The notes under the pieces are model-generated. The model was not told the DNA's origin. It saw only the letters and a program-made list of their open reading frames with translations, and searched no databases. Below, one piece after another: positions 7,894 to 15,317 of a stretch of 64,000 nt of DNA. The DNA lies in assembly GCA_033717875.1 (NCBI GenBank), contig JADDKJ010000014.1, positions 1-64,000 of the forward strand, in the 5' to 3' direction. Each line of letters opens with the position of its first letter. Within the stretch, counting starts at the first letter, position 1. Source of the DNA: SBBG01 sp033717875 (lineage in GTDB: Bacteria; Pseudomonadota; Gammaproteobacteria; Ga0077554; Ga007554). A program made the position numbers and the translations under genes.

Positions 7894-10086
7894 ATGACAG
7901 CCCCCCTTTCCACCGAAGAAATAGATATGTCCATCGAGGGCATGACCTGCGCCGCCTGCGCCGCGCGCATCGAAAAAGTGTTGAACCGCATGGAAGGCGT
8001 GGAGGCGGCGGTCAATTTCGCCACTGAAAAGGCGCATGTCCGTTTCGTTCCCGGCGCGGCCAGCGCCGAAGCCCTCATCGCCGGCGTGCGCAAGGCGGGG
8101 TATGATGCCCGCGTCGCGGCGGATGTCACGCAAGCCTCGGAAAAGGCGCGGCGTGCAGAGGCTTATCGTCACGATCTCCGTCTGTTCTGGTTTTCGGTGG
8201 CATTGTCCCTGCCGCTGGTGGCGCAGATGGTGTTGATGTTCGCGGGTCATGACGCTGAGATCGTGCCGCGCTGGCTGCAATGGCTGCTTGCTACACCGGT
8301 GCAGTTCTGGGCCGGCAGGCGATTTTATGTCGGTGGCTGGCATGCGCTGCGCGGCGGCGGTGCGAACATGGATGTGCTGATCGCGCTCGGCACCACCATG
8401 GCTTATGTCTATAGCGCGGTGGTGACGCTATCCGGTTCACATCACCTGCATGTCTATTTCGAAGCCTCCGCTGTCATCATCACGCTGGTCATGCTGGGCA
8501 AGCTGTTGGAGGCGCAGGCGAAAGGAAAGACATCCGCTGCTATCGAAGCGCTGATCAGATTGCAGCCAAAGACCGCTCGTGTCGAACGGGATGGCCAGGT
8601 TGTCGAAGTGCCGGTGGAAAGCATTGCGGCGGGGGATATATTCATCATCCGCCCCGGCGAGAGCGTGCCGGTCGACGGCGAGGTGATGGAAGGACATTCC
8701 AGTCTCAATGAAGCGATGCTCACCGGTGAAAGTCTGCCTGTCAGCAAGATGCCGGGCGACACGATCTATGCCGCGACCCTAAATCAGCACGGCCTGCTCA
8801 AATGCCGGGCCACGGGCGTGGGTAGTCAGACTGTCCTGGCGGGCATCATTCGCCTGGTCGAACAGGCGCAAGGATCGAAAGCGCCCATTCAGCGTCTGGC
8901 GGACGAGGTATCGCGTGTCTTTGTGCCGGTGGTGGTGGCAATCAGCTTGATCACGTTGGGGCTGGGGTGGTGGATTGCCGGTGATTTCGCGGCGGCGATG
9001 ATCAGCGCGGTGGCGGTGCTGGTGATCGCTTGCCCCTGCGCGCTGGGACTGGCCACGCCGACGGCGATCATGGTCGGCAGCGGGTTGGGCGCGCGCGCCG
9101 GGGTGCTGATCAAAAACGCCGCCGCCCTGGAGCGCGCCGGCAAAATCCAGACCCTGATCCTGGACAAGACCGGCACGCTCACCGAAGGCCGGCCTGCTGT
9201 GACCGACATCGTTGCGCTCGACGGTGTGTCCGAAGCGGAACTGCTGCGCATCGCCGCCACGGTGGAGCAGGGCTCCGAGCATCCCCTCGCCGCCGCGGTG
9301 ATGGAAAGGGCCAAGCAGTCTGGCGTGACATTGGGCGTGCTGGACCGGTTCAGCGCCGTCGCCGGCAAGGGCGTCCACGCGCGAGCGGATGGCAAGGAGG
9401 TATGGCTGGGTTCGCCGGCCTATCTTGACGGACAAGGCTTCGTTGCCGATCGCACCGTTGTCGAACGCATGCAGCGGCAAGGGAAGACCGTCGTGGGTCT
9501 GGTTGTGGAAGATCGCCTGTGGGGTTTGATCGGCATCGCCGATCGCTTGCGTCCAAGCTCGATAGCGGCAGTGAAGAAATTACAGCAGATGGGCATCAAG
9601 GTCGTCATGCTCACTGGCGACAATCGTGCAACGGCCCAAGCCATCGCCGCCGAGGCCGGCATTCAGGAGTATGTTGCCGAGGTGCTGCCGCAGCACAAGG
9701 CCGAACAGGTGCAGCGGATCAGGGCTGCGGGCCAGGTGGTTGGCATGGTGGGCGATGGCATCAATGATGCCCCGGCGTTGGCCGCGGCCGATGTCGGCTT
9801 TGCCATTGGTGCGGGTACGGACGTGGCCATCGAGAGCGCGGATGTTACATTGATGCGCAGCGACTTGCTCGGCGCCGTCGATGCGATACGATTGTCGCGC
9901 GACACACTGCGAAAGATCCGCCAGAACCTGTTCTTCGCCTTCGTTTACAATGTGCTTGGTATACCGCTGGCGGCCCTGGGCCTGCTCAATCCCGTGATCG
10001 CCGGCGCGGCGATGGCGCTGAGCTCGGTATCGGTGGTGAGTAATTCCTTGTTGTTGAAGCGGTGGCGGAGCGTTTTGACCCAATAG
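7894..10086 (+). CDS. copA: Cu(I)-exporting P1B-type ATPase, CopA
   Basis: Pumps Cu(I) out of the cytoplasm using ATP. The 730-residue protein has one N-terminal heavy-metal domain (GMTCAAC, Cys19 and Cys22), paired helices, the actuator motif TGES, and the membrane metal site CPC near residues 380-382 (ACPCALGLATPTA). The phosphorylation motif DKTGTLTEG has its Asp near 424. The hinge MVGDGINDAPAL and the C-terminal NxxYN and MxxSS signatures (FVYNVLG, ALSSVSVVSNSL) mark the P1B-1 (copper) group. ATG 7894 was chosen over GTG 7888 because AGAGG (7884-7888) then has normal spacing. It sits behind a CsoR-type operator and is followed by repeats, then copZ and csoR. Confidence 0.95.
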   Translation: MTAPLSTEEIDMSIEGMTCAACAARIEKVLNRMEGVEAAVNFATEKAHVRFVPGAASAEALIAGVRKAGYDARVAADVTQASEKARRAEAYRHDLRLFWFSVALSLPLVAQMVLMFAGHDAEIVPRWLQWLLATPVQFWAGRRFYVGGWHALRGGGANMDVLIALGTTMAYVYSAVVTLSGSHHLHVYFEASAVIITLVMLGKLLEAQAKGKTSAAIEALIRLQPKTARVERDGQVVEVPVESIAAGDIFIIRPGESVPVDGEVMEGHSSLNEAMLTGESLPVSKMPGDTIYAATLNQHGLLKCRATGVGSQTVLAGIIRLVEQAQGSKAPIQRLADEVSRVFVPVVVAISLITLGLGWWIAGDFAAAMISAVAVLVIACPCALGLATPTAIMVGSGLGARAGVLIKNAAALERAGKIQTLILDKTGTLTEGRPAVTDIVALDGVSEAELLRIAATVEQGSEHPLAAAVMERAKQSGVTLGVLDRFSAVAGKGVHARADGKEVWLGSPAYLDGQGFVADRTVVERMQRQGKTVVGLVVEDRLWGLIGIADRLRPSSIAAVKKLQQMGIKVVMLTGDNRATAQAIAAEAGIQEYVAEVLPQHKAEQVQRIRAAGQVVGMVGDGINDAPALAAADVGFAIGAGTDVAIESADVTLMRSDLLGAVDAIRLSRDTLRKIRQNLFFAFVYNVLGIPLAALGLLNPVIAGAAMALSSVSVVSNSLLLKRWRSVLTQ

Positions 10087-10164
10087 GAAGCTCTGAATAA
10101 TTCCATCCTGGAATTTTCATGCGGCGTCAGCCATGGAAGCGATGCGCTAGCGAGCGATGGCTGA
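10087..10164 (+). repeat. Multi-hairpin repeat family, left half (copy 1, chimeric)
   Basis: Directly after the copA stop, GGAAGCTCTGAATAATTCCA and the following GGAATTTTCA match the left end of the copies at 11225, 12310 and 41682. From about 10120 the sequence diverges into another hairpin (GTCAGCCAT at 10126 pairing with ATGGCTGAC ending at 10164). The AATTCCA/TGGAATT inner stem is intact. This looks like a copy whose right part has been replaced. Confidence 0.65.
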
Positions 10165-10182
10165 CAACCCCCGGATAGCCTA

Positions 10183-10315
10183 TTGATGTGGCCAGGTGAA
10201 GTTTGAAGTTGTAGGTGCGGATTCATCCGCATTAATGGGTACGTTTTACAGTGCTGTGCGGATGAATCCGCACCTACGTCAAAGGTTGACTTCAAACTTC
10301 ACCTGGCCGCATCAA
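10183..10315 (+). mobile_element. 133-bp MITE-like element flanked by TA (copy A)
   Basis: A 133-bp element with 27-bp terminal inverted repeats (10183-10209 and 10289-10315, 26/27 matching) beginning TTGATG and ending CATCAA. An inner perfect 21-bp inverted repeat lies at 10211-10231 and 10257-10277. It is bounded on both sides by TA, as expected for elements moved by IS630/Tc1-type transposases. A second copy at 36577-36709, in the opposite orientation, is identical at 131 of 133 positions. The inner repeat contains GTAGGTGCGGATTCATCCGC. No reading frame is present, so movement would need a transposase in trans. Confidence 0.85.
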
Positions 10316-10318
10316 TAG

Positions 10319-10640
10319 GGCGTCCTGTTTTGTCGGAGTCTGCGCGTGAGCGCAGGCGTAGACAAAACAGGACGCCAACGAAAGGCGTAGAGTCATTGTG
10401 GTAGCAGTGGTGCGCTGCGCAGTAGCGCGCCGCTGCGGACGCAGGACGGTCCGGGCTGCCGAAGGCAATAATTGCCGCCGAGCGCAGGCGTTTTGGGACA
10501 GGGACGTCCCAAAATGTATACCGAGCACGGCGGCACAATCGCGGCACATCCTTGTGCCGTGGAATCTCTGACACATCAGAGATTTCAATAGATGTAGAAT
10601 GCGGTGCGTGAAACGCACCTTGCAAAATCCGGGAGAAGAA
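10319..10640. repeat. Hairpin-rich spacer between copA and copZ
   Basis: No gene is credible here. It holds a perfect 16-bp stem (10319-10334 with 10361-10376, around GTCCTGTTTTGTC). A 9-bp stem TTTTGGGAC/GTCCCAAAA lies at 10491-10514. A tail fragment of the multi-hairpin family lies at 10542-10586 (CGGCAC/GTGCCG, then GGAATCTCTGA/TCAGAGATTTC). The short GGTGCGT-GAA-ACGCACC palindrome is at 10603-10619. Together with the MITE these separate copA from copZ by about 550 bp. GGGAG at 10631 serves copZ. No CsoR-type operator is visible here, so copZ-csoR either depends on read-through from copA or uses an unseen promoter. Confidence 0.7.
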
Positions 10641-10850
10641 ATGGAAACCATCGTACTGAACGTCCGGGGCATGTCCTGCGGCGGCTGTGTCAGCAGCATC
10701 ACGAATGTGTTGCAAGCCATCAATGGTGTGGATGGCATCGATGTCTCGCTGGAGAAGGGGCAGGTCACGGTGTGCTACGATGCCGGCCGGGTCGGCGTGG
10801 CGGTGTTGAAAGAGGCTATCGAGGATGCGGGTTACGATGTCGCCGGTTAA
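10641..10850 (+). CDS. copZ: Heavy-metal-associated domain protein, CopZ-like copper chaperone
   Basis: A 69-residue single HMA domain with the metal-binding motif MSCGGC (Cys13, Cys16). It probably carries Cu(I) in the cytoplasm and exchanges it with CopA and CsoR. The usual MxCxxC chaperone motif is present, with Gly-Gly between the cysteines instead of the commoner Ala-Ala or His-Ser. ATG 10641 was chosen because GGGAG lies about 6 bp upstream; earlier in-frame codons would run through a repeat. The gene overlaps the start of csoR, so the two are translated together. Confidence 0.85.
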   Translation: METIVLNVRGMSCGGCVSSITNVLQAINGVDGIDVSLEKGQVTVCYDAGRVGVAVLKEAIEDAGYDVAG

Positions 10851-11145
10851 AAAGAAATCTCTCTCATCACCCAAAACCACTGTTCAGCCGCACAAGGCCA
10901 CGCTGCTCAAACGGCTGAACCGCATCGAAGGGCAGGTGCGCGGCGTGGCGAAGATGATCGAGAGCGACCGTTATTGCATGGACGTGCTCACCCAGGTCAG
11001 CGCCATTAAATCGGCCCTCGATGCCGTGGCTTTGCAGATTCTGGAAGATCACGCGCGCGGTTGCTTGCAGGGGGCCATCTTATCCGGCAAGGGTGAGCCG
11101 GCTATTGGGGAGTTGATGCAGGTGGTTGGAAAATTTGCGAAGTGA
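10837..11145 (+). CDS. csoR: Copper-sensing repressor of the CsoR/RcnR family
   Basis: A 102-residue all-helical DUF156 repressor. The Cu(I) ligands of CsoR are all present: Cys47 (RYCMDVLTQ), then His72 and Cys76 (DHARGC). This Cys-His-Cys set points to copper rather than the Ni/Co (RcnR) or formaldehyde (FrmR) branches. An in-frame ATG at 10825 is also possible, but ATG 10837 gives the usual basic N-terminus (MSPVKKK) and overlaps copZ by 14 bp. The likely target is the paired palindrome in the copA promoter at 7820-7861. Confidence 0.9.
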   Translation: MSPVKKKSLSSPKTTVQPHKATLLKRLNRIEGQVRGVAKMIESDRYCMDVLTQVSAIKSALDAVALQILEDHARGCLQGAILSGKGEPAIGELMQVVGKFAK

Positions 11146-11154
11146 AATCGGTGT

Positions 11155-11173
11155 AGGGTGTGCCGCGCGCACC
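11155..11173 (+). repeat. Short palindrome of the GTAGGGTGCG family (copy 2)
   Basis: TAGGGTGTGC is followed by CGC and GCGCACC, a 7-bp stem with one G-T pair, ten bases after the csoR stop. It is probably a transcript-end hairpin of the copper module. Confidence 0.6.
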
Positions 11174-11224
11174 ATCGGCGTGGTGTGTGAGATACGCTCA
11201 ATGAAGAGGGGAATTAGGTGTTAC

Positions 11225-11307
11225 GGAAGCTCTGAATAATTCCATCCCGGAATTTTCAGAGCACGCATCTCCTTGTGCCGCGGAACCTCTGACACATCAG
11301 AGGTTCC
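11225..11307 (+). repeat. Multi-hairpin repeat family, short form (copy 2)
   Basis: 83 bp: GGAAGCTCTGA with the inner AATTCCA/GGAATT stem and TCAGAG closing arm, then the CTCCTTGTGCCGCGGAACC joint and a perfect 11-bp terminal stem GGAACCTCTGA-CACA-TCAGAGGTTCC. It lacks the central A/T-rich hairpins seen at 12310 and 41682. It lies between csoR and the mutarotase gene. Confidence 0.75.
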
Positions 11308-11332
11308 TTACCTTATTTGACGGGAGGAAGTG

Positions 11333-12244
11333 GTGAGCAATATAGATTATTCATTGTTGAACGAGCGTTTTGGTTTACGTGGTCAGGTTACTTTCAGGGA
11401 GGGGGCGGGCGGACTTGCGGTAGTGGAGGTGTCGAACTCGCATGCAACGGCCGCATTGGCGCTCCAGGGTGGTCATTTGATGCGCTGGGCGCCGCGCCCG
11501 CAGTCGCCGGTGATCTGGCTGTCGCGCGCCGCGAAGTTCGGGCCGGGTAAATCGATCCGTGGCGGCGTGCCGGTCTGCTGGCCGTGGTTTGGACCGCACA
11601 GCAGCGACGCGAGTCTGCCTGCTCACGGCTTTGCCCGCACCGTGCCCTGGGAAGTGACGGCGACGCGGGCGCTGCCGAACGGCGCCACAGGCCTGAGTTT
11701 GCGGCTGGTGCCGAGCGACGCCACGCGAGCGGCATGGCCGTACTCCACGGAGGTGATGCTGCACATTATCGTCGGCACGGCCCTCGAAATGAACCTGGTG
11801 ACCCATAACACCGGCAACGAAGCCGTCACCCTCGGTCAGGCGCTGCATACCTATTTCGAGGTTGGCGACGTGCGCCGCATCAAGATCCATGGTCTTGGCG
11901 GTTGCGAATATATCGACAAGGTCGACGGCGGCGCGCGCAAGGTTCAAAACGGGCCGGTAACCATCGCCGCCGAAACCGATCGCATCTATCTCGGCTCCAC
12001 CGCCGATTGTCTGATCGACGACCCGCAACTGCGCCGCCGCATCCGCATCACCAAGGGTGGCAGTCGCTCCACGGTGGTGTGGAATCCCTGGATCGAAAAG
12101 GCTGCCAAGATGGGTGACTTGGGAGAGAGCGGTTATCTCAATATGGTATGCGTGGAGAGCGCGAACGCGGCCGACGATGTTGTGACGCTGGCGCCGGAGG
12201 CGGAGCATCGATTGTGGGTGAGGTATTCGGCGGAGGGGTTATAG
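11333..12244 (+). CDS. D-hexose-6-phosphate mutarotase, YeaD/aldose 1-epimerase family
   Basis: A 303-residue galactose-mutarotase-like beta-sandwich enzyme that interconverts alpha and beta anomers of hexose 6-phosphates. Family hallmarks visible are ARFG-like SRAAKFGPGKSIRGGVPVCW near residues 60-85, the HGFART motif (catalytic His), and HTYFEVGD with the second conserved His. The late VWNPWIEKAAKMGDLG segment is typical of YeaD. GTG 11333 is preferred over GTG 11330 because GGGAGG at 11322-11327 then has normal spacing. The gene stands alone between two multi-hairpin repeats. Confidence 0.88.
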   Translation: MSNIDYSLLNERFGLRGQVTFREGAGGLAVVEVSNSHATAALALQGGHLMRWAPRPQSPVIWLSRAAKFGPGKSIRGGVPVCWPWFGPHSSDASLPAHGFARTVPWEVTATRALPNGATGLSLRLVPSDATRAAWPYSTEVMLHIIVGTALEMNLVTHNTGNEAVTLGQALHTYFEVGDVRRIKIHGLGGCEYIDKVDGGARKVQNGPVTIAAETDRIYLGSTADCLIDDPQLRRRIRITKGGSRSTVVWNPWIEKAAKMGDLGESGYLNMVCVESANAADDVVTLAPEAEHRLWVRYSAEGL

Positions 12245-12275
12245 GCCGAATCGCGTTGCAAACGGTAATAATTTT

Positions 12276-12300
12276 GTAGGATGCGTTCCACGCACCCTAC
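12276..12300 (+). repeat. Short palindrome of the GTAGGGTGCG family (copy 3)
   Basis: GTAGGATGCGT-TCC-ACGCACCCTAC forms an 11-bp stem with one mismatch, 31 bp after the mutarotase stop. It could act as a transcript-end hairpin between the convergent mutarotase and dioxygenase genes. Confidence 0.65.
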
Positions 12301-12309
12301 GATATTTTA

Positions 12310-12461
12310 GGAAACTCTGAATAATTCCATCCTGGAATTTTCAGAGCACGAAAAGCAAAAATGCGATTTTTTCTTTTCTTAATTTTTCAATCACTTGGAG
12401 TGATTGAAAAATGCCGGCACCTCCTTGTGCCGCGGAACCTCTGATGTGTGTCAGAGGTTCC
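12310..12461 (+). repeat. Multi-hairpin repeat family, full form (copy 3)
   Basis: 152 bp. The order of stems is CTCTGA/TCAGAG enclosing AATTCCA-TCC-TGGAATT, then an A/T-rich stretch starting AAAAGCAAAAATGCG. Next is a 13-bp stem TTTTTCAATCACT with AGTGATTGAAAAA, then GGCAC/GTGCC, and a terminal 11-bp stem GGAACCTCTGA/TCAGAGGTTCC. The same order occurs at 41682-41831 with compensating base changes. The right half lies inside the 3' end of the dioxygenase reading frame. Confidence 0.85.
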
Positions 12462-13268
12462 TTTACTTTCTCCCCCCACCACAACAGTCGCCATATCAAT
12501 AGCCCCCATCTCAATCCCCTCCACCGCAAAACGGACAGTCTCCCCCGCCTGCTGCTGCGCGATGACATATAGCAGCGGCAGATAATGATCGGGCGTCGGA
12601 ACGCTGAGGCGTGCGTCTTCGCCGGCTGACAGGTAATCGATCAAGGCGGCGTGGTTGCCGGCGATCAGGTGGTTGCGTACATGATCGGAAAAGCGTTGCG
12701 CCCAGTCATAGGGGGGTGTGTTTCCCGCCCACGTCAGGCGGCGCAGGTTGTGTACGATGTTGCCACTGCCGGTGATGAGTATACCTTCGTCGCGTAACGG
12801 GGTGAGTCGTTGGGCGAGGGCGTAATGCCATTCGGGCGGCTGCGTGGCGTCGATGCTGAGTTGCACGACCGGGATGTCGGCCTTGGGGAAGGCGTATTTC
12901 AGCACTGACCAAGCACCGTGGTCGAGGCCCCATCCCTGTGTTTCGCCTTCGTCCAGATGCACTGCAATAGGCGCGAGCAATTGCTGTATCCGGCGGGCGA
13001 GAGCAGGGGAGCCTGGCGCGGGATATTGCACCTCGAACAATGCCTGGGGAAAGCCGCCGAAATCATGGATAGTACGCGGCTGCGTCATAGCCGTTACGGC
13101 GGTGCTGCGGGTATACCAGTGTGCCGATACGCAGAGGATGGCATCAGGGCGAGGGAGGAATGCACCCAGGTTACGCCAGGCATCCGTGTAGCGGTTGGGC
13201 TCGATGGCGTACATCGGGTTGCCGTGACCGAAGAAGATCGCGGGCAGGCGCCGTGCCGGGACTGTCAT
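12387..13268 (-). CDS. Class III extradiol dioxygenase, DODA/YgiD type
   Basis: A 293-residue LigB-superfamily protein, related to 4,5-DOPA extradiol dioxygenase YgiD, which opens catechol rings at a non-haem metal. Metal-binding signatures are FFGHGNPM near the start (His16), SAHWYTR (His) and HGAWSVL (His). VQLSIDA and GSGNIVHNL are also family segments. A normal family member should end close to IEMGAIDMATVVVG. The last 20 or so residues (from ESKGTSD onward) are encoded by the multi-hairpin repeat, which supplies the stop. The natural substrate is unknown. The gene is first on the left of a minus-strand group with bolA, yciI and yciB. Confidence 0.85.
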   Translation of the reverse strand: MTVPARRLPAIFFGHGNPMYAIEPNRYTDAWRNLGAFLPRPDAILCVSAHWYTRSTAVTAMTQPRTIHDFGGFPQALFEVQYPAPGSPALARRIQQLLAPIAVHLDEGETQGWGLDHGAWSVLKYAFPKADIPVVQLSIDATQPPEWHYALAQRLTPLRDEGILITGSGNIVHNLRRLTWAGNTPPYDWAQRFSDHVRNHLIAGNHAALIDYLSAGEDARLSVPTPDHYLPLLYVIAQQQAGETVRFAVEGIEMGAIDMATVVVGGESKGTSDTHQRFRGTRRCRHFSITPSD

Positions 13269-13271
13269 GTG

Positions 13272-13544
13272 TTAGGCCGCTTCTTGCGGCGTATAGGCGC
13301 GAATGCTCAGGGCATGTATCTCGCCACCCTGCATGGCGTCGGCCAAGGCGTCATAGACGAGGCGATGGCGTTGCAGCAGTTTTTTGCCGGCGAAGGCTTC
13401 GGAGGTGATGGTGACAGTGAAATGGCCGCCGTGCCGGGCGCCGGCGTGGCCGGCGTGTTTATGGCTGTCGTCGATGATGTCGAGTTTGGTGGGCGAAAAG
13501 GCGGCCGTGAGGCGGTCGCGGATGAGCGCGATGCGGTCGGTCAT
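13272..13544 (-). CDS. bolA: BolA family protein
   Basis: A 90-residue BolA-fold protein. BolA proteins bind monothiol glutaredoxins and [2Fe-2S] clusters and can act on transcription. Visible family features are IRDRLTAAF at the N-terminus, the DDSHKHAGH segment (His residues used as cluster ligands in BolA-Grx pairs) and HRLVYDAL followed by EIHALSIRAYTP. It overlaps yciI by four bases (ATGA) and ends four bases before the dioxygenase gene, so all are likely one transcript. Confidence 0.9.
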   Translation of the reverse strand: MTDRIALIRDRLTAAFSPTKLDIIDDSHKHAGHAGARHGGHFTVTITSEAFAGKKLLQRHRLVYDALADAMQGGEIHALSIRAYTPQEAA

Positions 13545-13840
13545 GGCAGCGCTTTTATGAATGGTTTTATGGTGACATTGCTGTACACGCCAGCGGTGGC
13601 ATAAGGGTCGGCGCGGACCCAGGTCTGGGCATCTTCCAGCGAAGAAAATTCGGCGATGATCAGGCTGCCGCTGAAACCGGCGGAGCCGGGATCGGGGCTG
13701 TCGATGGCGGGGTGCGGTCCGGCGATGACCAATCGCCCGGCGTCGCGCAAGGTTTCAAGGCAGGCCAGATGCGCGGGGCGGGCCTGGGTGCGGCGTTCCA
13801 GGCTGTTTTTCGCATGTTCGGCAATGATGGCGTACAGCAT
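13541..13840 (-). CDS. yciI: YciI family protein
   Basis: 99 residues of the YciI/YCII fold, a dimeric alpha-beta barrel-like domain of unclear enzymatic role. Typical elements are the LYAIIAEHAKNSLERR start, RPAHLACLETLRDAGRLVIAGP with the conserved His, and ADPYATAGVYSNVTIKPF near the end. It is sandwiched between yciB and bolA with overlaps of a few bases or less, which is a common arrangement in gammaproteobacteria. Confidence 0.9.
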   Translation of the reverse strand: MLYAIIAEHAKNSLERRTQARPAHLACLETLRDAGRLVIAGPHPAIDSPDPGSAGFSGSLIIAEFSSLEDAQTWVRADPYATAGVYSNVTIKPFIKALP

Positions 13841-14407
13841 TTAGCGTTCCTCGTTGGATTCTTGCCGCACCGGTTCGGGAATCTGCTGCACATGCCGGGA
13901 CAGGTAAATGGCCTGGCCGATGACAAAGGCGATGGTCAGCCCCATCATGCCGAACAGCTTGAAATTCACCCAGGTGTCGGTGTCGAAGTTGAAAGCGACG
14001 TAGATGTTGAGCGCGCCCAGGGCGAAGAAGAAACTCGCCCAGGCGGCGGTCAGACGTGACCAGATCTGTTTGGGCAGTTCGACGTTCGCGCCCATCAGGC
14101 GTTCGAGGACGGTCTTTTCGCCAATGAACAGGCTGCCGAAGAACACGGCGGCGAACAGCCAGTTTACGCCGGTGGGTTTCCATTTGATGAAGGTTTCGTC
14201 GTGCAGCAGCAGGGTTGCGCCACCAAGCACCACCACCAGCACCAGGGTGATGATGTGCATGGATTCGACCTTGCGGTGTTTGATCCAGAGGTAGCCGACC
14301 TGCAACAGCGAGGCGACGATCGCCACTGTGGTAGCGACATAAATGTCGTAAAACTTGTAGGCGGCGAAGAAAAGAAGAATCGGGAGAAAGTCAAAAAGTA
14401 ATTTCAT
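13841..14407 (-). CDS. yciB: Inner-membrane septation protein A, YciB
   Basis: A 188-residue polytopic membrane protein of the IspZ/YciB family with about five helices, linked to envelope synthesis and cell division. The start MKLLFDFLPILLFFAAYKFYDIY is characteristic of the family, as are TFIKWKPTGVNWLFA and FWVNFKLFG-like WVNFKLFGMMGLTIAF. ATG 14407 was chosen because upstream codons give non-membrane, unconserved sequence. It begins a minus-strand group yciB-yciI-bolA-dioxygenase and is divergent from yciO. A palindromic ATTATAAT near 14457-14464 offers -10-like boxes on both strands. Confidence 0.92.
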   Translation of the reverse strand: MKLLFDFLPILLFFAAYKFYDIYVATTVAIVASLLQVGYLWIKHRKVESMHIITLVLVVVLGGATLLLHDETFIKWKPTGVNWLFAAVFFGSLFIGEKTVLERLMGANVELPKQIWSRLTAAWASFFFALGALNIYVAFNFDTDTWVNFKLFGMMGLTIAFVIGQAIYLSRHVQQIPEPVRQESNEER

Positions 14408-14538
14408 GATGTGGGTACCGGTATCTGATGTCGGGCCGGGTTGTGCGTAATTGATCATTATAATACTACACTCGTGCCGGGGGAGGACGTGATATTGTAT
14501 GCCTCGCTCCATGTCCGCCAAGGAAAACCACTGAAAAT

Positions 14539-15165
14539 ATGGCCCTTTTTATCCAGATTCATCCTGACAATCCCCAGCCGCGTCTCGTCAAGCAGGTGGT
14601 GGATGTGATTCGTGCCGGTGGCGTGATCGTCTATCCCACCGACTCCAGCTATGCCTTGGGTTGCCAGATGGGCGACAAGGCGGCGATGGACCGTATCCGG
14701 GCGATACGCAGGCTGGATGACAAGCACAATTTCACCCTGGTGTGCCGCGATCTGTCGGAGATCGCCACGTATGCGATGGTGGACAATATCACCTATCGCC
14801 TGCTCAAGGCCCATACGCCCGGTCCTTATACCTTTGTCCTGCGAGCGACCCACGAGGTTCCGCGGCGCCTGCAAAATCCCAAGCGCAAGACGATCGGGAT
14901 CCGCGTGCCGGACAACCGCATCGCTCAGGCGATCCTGGCCGAGCTGGGCGAGCCGCTGGTGAGCAGCACGATGATTCTGCCGGGGGAGGAGATGCCGATG
15001 ACCGATCCGCAGGAGATGGCCGATCTGCTGGGCCACCAAGTGGATCTCGTGATCGACGGCGGCAACTGCGGGTTCATGCCGACCACGGTGGTGGAGCTGG
15101 TGGAGGGGGCGCCAGTGGTGGTGAGGGAGGGTAAAGGGGATGTGCGGCCTTTTGCGGGGTGGTGA
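14539..15165 (+). CDS. YciO/Sua5/YrdC family protein (threonylcarbamoyl-AMP synthase fold)
   Basis: 208 residues with the YrdC-like fold that makes threonylcarbamoyl-AMP for tRNA t6A. The sequence is closest in layout to YciO: PTDSSYALGCQMG near residue 34, LDDKHNFTLVCRDLSEI, the TPGPYTFVLRAT segment and KTIGIRVPDN. It lacks the C-terminal domain of long Sua5 proteins. YciO itself is not the essential t6A enzyme in E. coli, so the exact role is uncertain. It follows a 131-bp divergent gap with yciB. Confidence 0.85.
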   Translation: MALFIQIHPDNPQPRLVKQVVDVIRAGGVIVYPTDSSYALGCQMGDKAAMDRIRAIRRLDDKHNFTLVCRDLSEIATYAMVDNITYRLLKAHTPGPYTFVLRATHEVPRRLQNPKRKTIGIRVPDNRIAQAILAELGEPLVSSTMILPGEEMPMTDPQEMADLLGHQVDLVIDGGNCGFMPTTVVELVEGAPVVVREGKGDVRPFAGW

Positions 15166-15166
15166 C

Positions 15167-15317
15167 GTACGGGCACCTCTAAAAATCCGCTGAAGCCGCG
15201 ATGGCGGCGTTGGAAATGCGCTCAAAATAATGCTCATGTACTGCGTGTACACTCCGCTTTTTCGCGCCTTTCCGCCTTGCCCTCGCGCCTTGATCGAATT
15301 TTTAGAGGTGCCCGTAC
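15167..15317 (+). repeat. 151-bp element with perfect 20-bp terminal inverted repeats
   Basis: GTACGGGCACCTCTAAAAAT at 15167-15186 is the exact reverse complement of 15298-15317. The interior is non-coding. It starts two bases after the yciO stop. No clear target duplication is visible. It is the size of a MITE or a REP-like element, and no second copy lies in this window. Confidence 0.7.

Noticed and set aside
10292..10880. Two minus-strand frames across the repeat island and copZ
   Set aside because: They run through hairpins and repeats, and overlap copZ, which has a clear metal motif.
14457..14464. TATAAT boxes on both strands between yciB and yciO
   Set aside because: No -35 at a suitable distance on either strand, so I mention them only with the genes.
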